Of a DNA stretch of 64,000 nt, positions 54,025-62,054 are shown one piece after another. The stretch is from NCBI GenBank assembly GCA_965238305.1, contig CBDEHK010000001.1, forward strand, positions 1,054,001 to 1,118,000, written 5' to 3'. The stretch comes from CBDCGJ01 sp965238305 (GTDB lineage: Bacteria; Pseudomonadota; Alphaproteobacteria; GCA-2731375). The notes beneath the pieces are model-generated. The model was given only the letters and a program-made list of their open reading frames with translations, was not told the DNA's origin and searched no databases. Within the stretch, counting starts at the first letter, position 1. Each line of letters begins with the position of its first letter. The position numbers and the translations under genes are program-made.

Positions 54025-57000
54025 ATGACAGAACATAACAAATCACCAAAATCGAGCCGCAATCTGGCGGAATGTGAGCGACGTACCCTAGCGCTTGAGA
54101 AGGAGCTGGCAGATTGCCGGGCTGTTGGCGAACAGCAACGTCAAAAAATCGATATGTATCAAACGCTGCTAGACCATGCCGAGGGCGATTTCAGCGTCAA
54201 GGACCTGGACGGCCAATTTGTTATTACCAACCGAGTTTTCGAAGCAAGAACCCGCCTGGCAAATGAGACAATCATCGGCAAGACTTCAGCCGATCTTTTT
54301 GGCAGTGCCGCCGCCGAACGCTTCACCAAATTTGACCGGGAAGTCATTGCCACCGGGAACGCGGTCACCAACGATATACCTTCTGTGTTTGATAATGGCG
54401 CTCAAATTTTCCACAACAGAAAGTTTCCGGTCGCAAACGCCGCCGGCGAAATTGTTGGTGTTGGTACCATCTCTAAAGATATCGCAGAAACCATAGCCGC
54501 CGAGCGGGAAGCGCACGAAACCCATTCCCAGCTTATTGATGCGCTGGACTCAATGGTGGATGGGCTGGTGATATTTGATGCTGATGAGCGACTGGTGTTA
54601 TGCAATTCGCAATACAAGGAACTGCAGCCGTCGATCATGGACATCATGGTGCCAGGTACTAAATTCGAAGACTTGTTGTGGGCGGCAGTGGATAAAGGGC
54701 TGCATTTAGAAGCGAAAAATAGAGGCGAAGAATGGGTCGCCGAACGCCTGAGGTTATTTCGAAACCCCGGGCAACCCTTTGAGCTTGAGTTCGCCGATGG
54801 TAGTTGGATGCGGCTATATGAGCGGAAGACAAGCACGGGCGGCACGATAGGTGTCCGACTGAATATTACCGAATTAAAACAGCGAGAGCGCCAGTTGGAA
54901 GAAAGCGAACAACGCCTGAAAGACGCGATCGAAAGCATCCCGGAAGGTTTTGTGCTGTTTGACGCGGATGAACGCTTGGTTTTGTGCAACAACACCTATC
55001 GGCAAATGTATCCCAAAATCAGAGACGTTCTAGTGGCCGGCAGCTCAATGGAGACAATCCTGACGGCGGCTCAAGACGTTCGGCGCAAGGCGGGTATAAT
55101 GGATCCGGACGGTACCTGGCTGGCGCAGCAATTGGTGGAATTTCGCGGCGCCTCAAACTCCGTTGAAATTCAAACAACCGAAGGGAAATGGATTTTAGTC
55201 AACCATCGACGAACCGCCGATGGTGGGATCGTCGGCATCCGCACAGATATTACCGAACAGCGGAAGATCAACCAGGAATTAGTAAATAGTGAACAGCGCC
55301 TGATGGACGCTATTGAAAGTATATCAGAGGGATTTGTTCTGTTCGACGCCGACGAAAAATTGGTTCTTTGCAACACGAATTACAAGGAACTGTCGTGGGA
55401 AATCGCCGACATGTTGGTGCCGGGCAATACGTTGGAACAAATTCTCTTCGCGGCGGAGAAAGTTCGGCGATCACATGGCCTTATTGGCGCAGATGAGGAT
55501 TGGCTGCCCAGGCGATTAGAGGAATTTCGTAGTGATGCAAAGCCGGTCGAGTTTGAGGTGTCCCCTGGCGTCTGGATACTCGCTAGCCACCGTCGGACAA
55601 AGGACGGCGGATTTGTCGGCATCCGCACAGATATTACCGAACAGCGGAATATCAGCCAAAAATTAGCAGACAGCGAACAGCTTTTGGCGGACGCAATCGA
55701 GTCTGTGTCCGAAGGATTTGTTCTCTTCGACGCGGATGAGAAATTGGTATTTTGCAACACAACATATCGGGAAATGTATTGGAGTGTGAAAGACTTGTTG
55801 GTGCCCGGAGCCTCACTTGATGAAATTCTGACAGCCGCTGCAAAACTCCGAAGCGATGCCGGTCTCATTGACGCCGGCGATGATTGGCTAACAAATCGGC
55901 TATTTGAATACCGGAACGGGACGAACTCCGTCGAATATCAAATGTCTGCTGGCGAATGGCTTCTTGCCAGTCATCGAAGAACCACGGTTGGCGGCATTGT
56001 CGGTATCCGAACCGACGTCACGGAGCAGAAGAAAGTTAGTCAGGCATTGGCAGAAAGTGAGCGGCGACTACGGCAAGTCAATGCCGAACTGGAAGATCGG
56101 GTCCGGCTTAGAACTGAAGAACTGCAAGAAAGCCAAGAACGTCTGCAAGCTATTGTGGACCAAATGCATGATGGCCTGGCAATTGTCGAGGATGATCACT
56201 ACAGCCTGGTGAACCCAGCTTATGGCGCCCTTATCGGGCGTTCGTCGGAGGAACTTCTGGGCATGCCTGTTGGCAGCGTTGTAGCGCCGGAATATGCGGA
56301 AATGTCCTTGGATTATCATCGCCGTCGTGTTGCCGGAGAAGAGGTGCCAAGAAGTTATGAAGTTGAAATTATTAATGCTGCCAGTGGCGATCGGGTCCCA
56401 GTTATCATTAGCGCGCAACAGATGACGCTACCAGACGGGCGCACGGTAACATTGACCAATATCCAGGACACCAGCGAACGCATGCGTGCCCAACGCGAAC
56501 TACGCGATAGTGAGCTTCGTTTCCAACATTTTGCTGAAAGTTCATCCGATTGGTTTTGGGAAATGGATGCCGATTTGCGTGTCACCTACGCTTCGCCATC
56601 GATTGAAAAGGCGATCGGCGTGCCACCTGAATGGTATTATGGCAAGACCCGGGAAGAGATGGCTAGCGAGAATATTGACAACGCGAACTGGCGGCAACAT
56701 TTGCTGAAATTAAAGAATCGTGAACCCTTCCGTGATTTTCTCAGTCTGCGAAAGGTTGAGGGCGTACCGTCCAGTTACACACGAACTAGTGGCGTCCCAA
56801 TATTTGACGACGAAGGAAAATTTCAAGGTTATCGTGGCACTGGTGTGAATGTTACCGACATTGTAAATGCCGAACTGGCTTTGAAAGATGCTGAAGAAAG
56901 ACTGCGGGATTTTGCTGAAAGTTCGTCCGACTGGTTCTGGGAAATGGACGCCGATCTACGTTTTACATATGTATCTGCGTCCGTTGAGAAAGTGCTTGGC

Positions 57001-59508
57001 GTCTCACCGGAGTGGTATGTTGGCAAAACCAGAGAAGAGCTGCGTGACGTAGACATGCAAGACGAAGGTTGGCAGCAACATTTGCTCCAATTGAATAAAC
57101 GTGAACCCTTCCGTAATTTTCTCAGTCTTCGAAAGGCCGAAGGTGTACCGCCTAGTTACACTCGAACCAGTGGCGTCCCAATATTTGACGGCCAAGGGGT
57201 ATTTAAAGGTTATCGTGGCACTGGTGTGGATGTTACGGAAATTGTGAATGCCGAACTGGCTTTGAAAAATGCCGAAGAAAGATTGCGGGATTTTGCCGAA
57301 AGTTCATCCGACTGGTTCTGGGAAATGGACGCTGATTTACGTTTCACTTTTCTTTCGGCGTCAGTTGAGAAGATGATTGGCGTACCGCGAGAATGGTATT
57401 ATGGCAAATCCAGGGCGGAGGTGCGTAGCGAGGAAACGCAAGACGAAAGCTGGCTGGAACATTTGTCGCAATTGCGGGATCGTCAGCCTTTTCGTGATTT
57501 TATTGTCCGACTAGACCTAGACGATCTTCCAACAGCTTATGCGAAAACCAGCGGCGTCCCGGTTTTTGATGATAATAATGTATTTCAAGGCTACCGCGGT
57601 ATCGGTGTCGATGTTACCGACACCATCGCGACCGAACGCGCGCTGCGTCAAGCCGAGGCAAAATTCCGCGGTATCTTTGAGCAAGCGGCGTTAGGTATCG
57701 CGCTATCGACAACTTGTGGCGAAATTCTGTCGGTCAATAACCAGCTTTGTAAAATTTTACAAACCGAAGCGGAAAGTCTGCTTGGTACGCGGGGCCATGA
57801 ATTTCTTAACCAAGCAGTTTTTGAAAAGGCGAAAGAACAGCTGAACCAATTGCTATCCTATGAAACGCCCGTTGGGGACGTGGAAATTCACTATCAGCTC
57901 AGCGGCGGCGAAGAACGCTGGCTTAATGTCGCGGTTTCGCTGTTAAAGGACGAAGAAAGCGATCATGTCGATGTGCTGTGGATTGTCCAGGATATTAGCG
58001 AGCGCAAAATCGCGGAAAATAGCCTTCGAGAAAGCGAAACGCGTTTTCAACATTTCGCTGAAAGTTCGTCTGATTGGTTCTGGGAAATGGACGCCGATTT
58101 ACGTTTCACTTTTCTTTCGGCGTCAGTTGAAAAGATGATTGGCGTGCCGCGACAATGGTATTATGGCAAAACCAGGGCGGAGGTGCGTAGCGAGGAAACG
58201 CAAGATGAAAGCTGGCTGCAGCATTTGTCCCTATTGCGGGATCGTCAGCCATTTCGTGATTTTATTGTCCGACTAGACCTAGACAGTCTCCCGACAGCCT
58301 TTACGAAAACCAGCGGCGTCCCGATTTTTGACGATAATAATGTTTTTCAAGGTTACCGCGGTATCGGTGTCGATGTCACCGACACGTTCGCCACCGAACG
58401 TGCCTTGCGGCAAGCCGAGGCAAAGTTCCGCGGTATCTTTGAGCAGGCGGCGTTAGGTATCGCGCTATCGACGCCGAGTGGCGAAATCCTGTCAGTCAAT
58501 AACCAGCTTTGTAATATTCTGCAAATAGAAGCTGAAAATCTACTTGATGCACGGGGCCAAGAACTCCTCAACCAAGTCGTTTTTGAAAAAGCGAAAGAAC
58601 AGCTGAACCGTCTGCTATCCTTTGAAGCGTCAGATGGAGAAATGGAAATTCATTATCAGCCCAGCGACGGCGAAGAACGCTGGTTTGACGTGACGGTCTC
58701 GCTTCTTCGTGACGAAGAAAGCGATCATGTCGATGTGCTTTGGATTGTCCAGGACATCAGCAAACGTCGGCAGGCAGAGATCGGTCTGAAAGACGCCCAA
58801 GGCGAGTTATTGCGCAAACAACGTCTCAGCACACTGGGTCAGCTGACCGCAACGGTCAGTCATGAACTACGCAATCCGCTTGGCACGATGCAAACCTCCA
58901 CGCATATTCTGCGCAAAGAAATCCAGGATGCGCAACCGCGCGTCGAACGCGCCCTAGGACGCCTGGAGCGGGGGATTGATCGGTGCGACAACATCATCGA
59001 AGACCTGCTAGATTTCACCCGCGGCACGGATGCGAAACTGTCGCCGGTCGAACTCGACACCTGGCTAGCAGAATTGCTCGATGAACAGACAACCTCGCCC
59101 GGGATTGTGATTGAACGGCAGTTCGGTCTTCATGACTATGAGGTTGTGATTGATCGCGAACGGTTGCGCAGGGCCATTGTCAACGCCTATGAGAATGGCT
59201 TACAGGCTATGCTGGGTGACCGGGAAAACAATACCACCCATGCGAACAACCGGTTGATCGTTGCAACGCGCATAATCGACGATCGCGTGGAAATTACTCT
59301 GGAAGACAATGGACCTGGAATTCCGGCCGATATGATGGAGAAAATATTCGAACCTCTATTCAGCACTAAGAATTTTGGCGTTGGGCTCGGGCTGACGGTT
59401 ATCAAACAAATCATGGAGCAACATGAAGGCGGTGTCGAAATTCACCCAAACGAAGATCGGGGAACCCGCTTCACACTATGGCTACCAGTGTCCACCACAA
59501 AGAAATAG
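54025..59508 (+). CDS. Soluble sensor histidine kinase with about twelve PAS domains
   Basis: 1827 residues, no membrane helix or signal peptide, so a cytosolic sensor. Order: an N-terminal coiled coil, one PAS (45-155), four PAS_7-type domains (about 170-670, each with GFVLFDADE-like motifs), a coiled coil, one PAS (706-816), then six PAS domains (833-1582). Four of these six open with SSDWFWEMDADLR and two with AALGIALS. The HisKA domain has H1613 in SHELRNPL. HATPase motifs are ENGLQAM (N box), DNGPGIP and GVGLGLTV. No receiver is attached. The PAS domains lie in fixed spacing (384 bp for the PAS_7 set, 381 bp for the last six). The start at 54025 is an ATG; an in-frame GTG at 54013 is possible. 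The converging receiver-kinase gene at 59552 may be its partner. Confidence 0.92.
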   Translation: MTEHNKSPKSSRNLAECERRTLALEKELADCRAVGEQQRQKIDMYQTLLDHAEGDFSVKDLDGQFVITNRVFEARTRLANETIIGKTSADLFGSAAAERFTKFDREVIATGNAVTNDIPSVFDNGAQIFHNRKFPVANAAGEIVGVGTISKDIAETIAAEREAHETHSQLIDALDSMVDGLVIFDADERLVLCNSQYKELQPSIMDIMVPGTKFEDLLWAAVDKGLHLEAKNRGEEWVAERLRLFRNPGQPFELEFADGSWMRLYERKTSTGGTIGVRLNITELKQRERQLEESEQRLKDAIESIPEGFVLFDADERLVLCNNTYRQMYPKIRDVLVAGSSMETILTAAQDVRRKAGIMDPDGTWLAQQLVEFRGASNSVEIQTTEGKWILVNHRRTADGGIVGIRTDITEQRKINQELVNSEQRLMDAIESISEGFVLFDADEKLVLCNTNYKELSWEIADMLVPGNTLEQILFAAEKVRRSHGLIGADEDWLPRRLEEFRSDAKPVEFEVSPGVWILASHRRTKDGGFVGIRTDITEQRNISQKLADSEQLLADAIESVSEGFVLFDADEKLVFCNTTYREMYWSVKDLLVPGASLDEILTAAAKLRSDAGLIDAGDDWLTNRLFEYRNGTNSVEYQMSAGEWLLASHRRTTVGGIVGIRTDVTEQKKVSQALAESERRLRQVNAELEDRVRLRTEELQESQERLQAIVDQMHDGLAIVEDDHYSLVNPAYGALIGRSSEELLGMPVGSVVAPEYAEMSLDYHRRRVAGEEVPRSYEVEIINAASGDRVPVIISAQQMTLPDGRTVTLTNIQDTSERMRAQRELRDSELRFQHFAESSSDWFWEMDADLRVTYASPSIEKAIGVPPEWYYGKTREEMASENIDNANWRQHLLKLKNREPFRDFLSLRKVEGVPSSYTRTSGVPIFDDEGKFQGYRGTGVNVTDIVNAELALKDAEERLRDFAESSSDWFWEMDADLRFTYVSASVEKVLGVSPEWYVGKTREELRDVDMQDEGWQQHLLQLNKREPFRNFLSLRKAEGVPPSYTRTSGVPIFDGQGVFKGYRGTGVDVTEIVNAELALKNAEERLRDFAESSSDWFWEMDADLRFTFLSASVEKMIGVPREWYYGKSRAEVRSEETQDESWLEHLSQLRDRQPFRDFIVRLDLDDLPTAYAKTSGVPVFDDNNVFQGYRGIGVDVTDTIATERALRQAEAKFRGIFEQAALGIALSTTCGEILSVNNQLCKILQTEAESLLGTRGHEFLNQAVFEKAKEQLNQLLSYETPVGDVEIHYQLSGGEERWLNVAVSLLKDEESDHVDVLWIVQDISERKIAENSLRESETRFQHFAESSSDWFWEMDADLRFTFLSASVEKMIGVPRQWYYGKTRAEVRSEETQDESWLQHLSLLRDRQPFRDFIVRLDLDSLPTAFTKTSGVPIFDDNNVFQGYRGIGVDVTDTFATERALRQAEAKFRGIFEQAALGIALSTPSGEILSVNNQLCNILQIEAENLLDARGQELLNQVVFEKAKEQLNRLLSFEASDGEMEIHYQPSDGEERWFDVTVSLLRDEESDHVDVLWIVQDISKRRQAEIGLKDAQGELLRKQRLSTLGQLTATVSHELRNPLGTMQTSTHILRKEIQDAQPRVERALGRLERGIDRCDNIIEDLLDFTRGTDAKLSPVELDTWLAELLDEQTTSPGIVIERQFGLHDYEVVIDRERLRRAIVNAYENGLQAMLGDRENNTTHANNRLIVATRIIDDRVEITLEDNGPGIPADMMEKIFEPLFSTKNFGVGLGLTVIKQIMEQHEGGVEIHPNEDRGTRFTLWLPVSTTKK
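57300..58010 (+). repeat. Duplicated PAS-PAS unit, copy 1
   Basis: This 711-base stretch, coding for one SSDWFW-type and one AALGIAL-type PAS, is very similar to 58062-58772. The offset is exactly 762 bases (254 codons). Confidence 0.85.
58062..58772 (+). repeat. Duplicated PAS-PAS unit, copy 2
   Basis: Second copy of the PAS pair, with long runs of identical bases against 57300-58010, in the same reading frame of the kinase. Confidence 0.85.
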
Positions 59509-59551
59509 ACGATCGCGCGCCGATTGGGCAGTGCGGGCTTGATCAGTGAGT

Positions 59552-60700
59552 TCAGTTTTGCGCGACTGGGAAAATCAAACTGACGGTGGTGCCGACGTCC
59601 GGTTGGCTGTCCAATTTCATCGCGCCGCCGCATTGGTCGACAAATCCCTGAATTGCGCTGAGGCCGAGACCGAGGCCAGCATTGTCGGCCAAGCCTTGTT
59701 CAGAATAAAATGGCTCGACAGCCCGGCTGGCCACGTCTTCAGGCATGCCATTGCCATTGTCCGACACCTGCAGCAACACGCCGGGGCCATGGTGCCATTC
59801 GCTCCCGACCTGCTCCCGACAGCGTTCGGCCGATAAATTCTCAACCGAGAGTTCGACTGTCATGTCGTTTGGGCCGGCTTTCGCCGCGTTCTGAACCAAT
59901 TCGATGACCGCATTCATCAGCAAACTACTTTGCGCCAAAACCGGCGCTGAGTCCGGCACGGCGTGTTGTGTAATATTGAGCGTCAGCGCCGGGTCGGCCC
60001 TCAGCTTGTCGACCGCTTGGCGAACCACCGAAGCGAGATCCAAAATTTCCGGGTTGAATAATGCCTGACCGGTATAGGCAAGAAGTTTGTTGTTGATACC
60101 CGCCATTTTGTCCGTGGAATTGAACAATTCATCAAACAGCTTGCCTGTGTCCGACTGCATCGGCATTGATTTGCGCAACTGTTCCAGTTTCCATTGCATA
60201 ACCATCAGAAGATTATTGCAATGATGCGCGACGCCACCGGTAACTTGTGCAACAACAGCCATTCGCTGCGCTAGCAGTCTGGCTTCCTCGACCTGCCGGC
60301 GTTCTCCCGTAAGCCTGAGCATTTCAAAGGTTCGCTCCAACGTATGCAAAACATCATCCCCCAATATTGGCTTGCGGATGTAATCTTCGAAACCGTGGCG
60401 CAAGGAACGGATCGCCAACTCGATATCCGAATAAGCGGTTAGCAGGAGACAAACCAAATCCGGGCGCTGCTTTTTTAAGGCGTCGAACAATTCAATGCCA
60501 TCGCCATCGCCCAACTTGAAGTCGAGAACAGCAACTTGAGCATCGAAGCTTTCTATCATGCTACAGGCCTCGACAATCGAATAACTCGTCTGCACATCGT
60601 AACCTTCCGCCCCAAGCAAATCGGCAAGACCGTCGGCGAAGTCTCTGTCATCGTCGACAACGAGAACACGTCGATCAGTGAAAGGTTCGATGTTCTGCAT
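59552..60700 (-). CDS. Receiver domain-histidine kinase fusion with altered H-box
   Basis: A 382-residue cytosolic protein. The N-terminal receiver (10-125) has DDD at 16-18, phosphoacceptor D60 (VAVLDFKLGDGDG) and lysine K110. After a coiled linker comes the dimerisation helix with VAHHCNNLL: the histidine is H159, but the usual acidic residue after it is replaced by H160 and the F by C161. HATPase motifs are QNAAKAG (N box), DNGNGMP and GLGLGLSAIQG. It may be an input-controlled kinase or a phosphatase; the altered box makes kinase activity doubtful. It converges on the twelve-PAS kinase (43 bases between the stops), which suggests functional pairing. Confidence 0.87.
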   Translation of the reverse strand: MQNIEPFTDRRVLVVDDDRDFADGLADLLGAEGYDVQTSYSIVEACSMIESFDAQVAVLDFKLGDGDGIELFDALKKQRPDLVCLLLTAYSDIELAIRSLRHGFEDYIRKPILGDDVLHTLERTFEMLRLTGERRQVEEARLLAQRMAVVAQVTGGVAHHCNNLLMVMQWKLEQLRKSMPMQSDTGKLFDELFNSTDKMAGINNKLLAYTGQALFNPEILDLASVVRQAVDKLRADPALTLNITQHAVPDSAPVLAQSSLLMNAVIELVQNAAKAGPNDMTVELSVENLSAERCREQVGSEWHHGPGVLLQVSDNGNGMPEDVASRAVEPFYSEQGLADNAGLGLGLSAIQGFVDQCGGAMKLDSQPDVGTTVSLIFPVAQN

Positions 60701-60929
60701 AATTTGGCCCTAGTGGTTACCCTGGGTGAGGGCGCGATTTCTTGCGAATGTTGTTCGGTCGGCCGGACACCTTAGGCATGTTCGCCGATCAGAGCCTGCG
60801 CCATCACGTTGCAGGGTCGTAGCAACCGTATTTCTGCCGTCGAAGTTTGCACAATACTATTAATAAATTACTAATATACAGGCGTAAAAGTTCTTGATAT
60901 GGAAATCTGACATGAAAATATATTCAGGC

Positions 60930-61703
60930 TCAGTTTTCGTCTGGGCTGACGTCGATGCCTAGGCTGGTGAGCAGGTGATGTTGCTGACTGGCGGAGATCA
61001 TCAAGCCCTGGTAATCCCGGAGCGCAATCAGATCAAAGCTGGCCAGGTCCGAACTGCGCAGATCGGCGCCAGAGAAATCGCATTCGTCCAGATCGGCCTG
61101 ATAAAGATCGCAGCCTTTAAGTTCCGCATTGCGCAAACTGGCGTGAGCCAAATCGGCATTGTTCAGGTCGCAATCTTTCAACACGCAGGTCGACAGATCG
61201 ATTTCCCGCAAGCTTGCATCGATCAAGGAACAGCCATCAAACAAAGCCGCGTTGCGTCGATGCTGGCCGATCTCGTGGGCGAAACTCATTTTGTCAAAAT
61301 TCACCCCGGCCATTTTTGAGCGGGCGAATTCGATCTCAAAACCGTCGCAAGCCCAGAACTTGCTGGCCGACAAATCACAATCGTGAAAACATGCCTGGCG
61401 AAGTTCGGAAAACCGGAAGATACAACCTTGCGCGGTCTCAACGTCGAAAAACCGACAATTTCTAAACACAGCTTCGCGCAGGTCGCAGCCGGCGAATTCA
61501 CAATTCAGAAACTGACAGCCGCTCCAGTGTGACGCCTCTAACCCTTGCGACTTGATCCGCACCGCCTGCAGACGGCAATCGTGAAATTCAAATTCTCTGT
61601 TTGCCTCTAGTTCTTCGAAGCGAAAGATGGATAGATCATGTCCTTCAAGCCGCCCATTTGCGATCAACTGCGCCATCAACTCATCATGCCCCGGCCCGCT
61701 CAT
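60930..61703 (-). CDS. Pentapeptide-repeat protein
   Basis: A 257-residue protein mostly made of A(D/N)LxX-type repeats that would fold into a right-handed quadrilateral beta-helix. They run through residues about 25-240 (DLNNADLAHASLRNAELKGC, then DLYQADLDECDFSGADLRSS). Cysteine often occupies the second position of the repeats (CDL, CEF, CRF). Function cannot be predicted; some such proteins mimic DNA. The start at 61703 (MSGPGHDEL) is preceded by GGGGCGAG; the frame extends to 61730. It lies in the signalling island, upstream on the same strand as the receiver-kinase. Confidence 0.82.
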   Translation of the reverse strand: MSGPGHDELMAQLIANGRLEGHDLSIFRFEELEANREFEFHDCRLQAVRIKSQGLEASHWSGCQFLNCEFAGCDLREAVFRNCRFFDVETAQGCIFRFSELRQACFHDCDLSASKFWACDGFEIEFARSKMAGVNFDKMSFAHEIGQHRRNAALFDGCSLIDASLREIDLSTCVLKDCDLNNADLAHASLRNAELKGCDLYQADLDECDFSGADLRSSDLASFDLIALRDYQGLMISASQQHHLLTSLGIDVSPDEN

Positions 61704-62054
61704 GCAATTCTCGCCCCATACCACCATCAATCTGCAATAGTGTGGGCAGTCTATCTACATTCAGGCAAGGATGTAATACCACTGAAATCACTTAGTGCTG
61801 GGAAACAAACAGTCGTCGTCGGTGTAAGTAGCCGCAGCCTTTGTCCAAGTATACTGGCATCCGAAGGCAGCTCTGTTTCATGTTGTTTGCTCAGCGGTTA
61901 TTTAACCCCCAATTAATTATTTATGAACTATAATTGCCCGCCAGATTACTATTGCTCGTAGAGGAATACGAAGCGGAAGGTATTGCCGCTTTCAAAATAC
62001 GGGAAGGTTTTGCCTCGCCAAATCGCGCCGCAGAATCCAATCGGGAGAGGGCAA
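61704..62054. other. 351-base intergenic region before the second multi-PAS gene
   Basis: No convincing gene. The region is AT-rich toward 61910-61940 (AATTAATTATTTATGAACTATAATT), a likely promoter zone for the rightward PAS gene. GGGAGAGG lies 4-5 bases before its ATG. Confidence 0.4.

Noticed and set aside
61638..61916. 92-codon rightward frame upstream of the second PAS gene
   Set aside because: Half overlaps the pentapeptide gene, has no ribosome site and no recognisable features.
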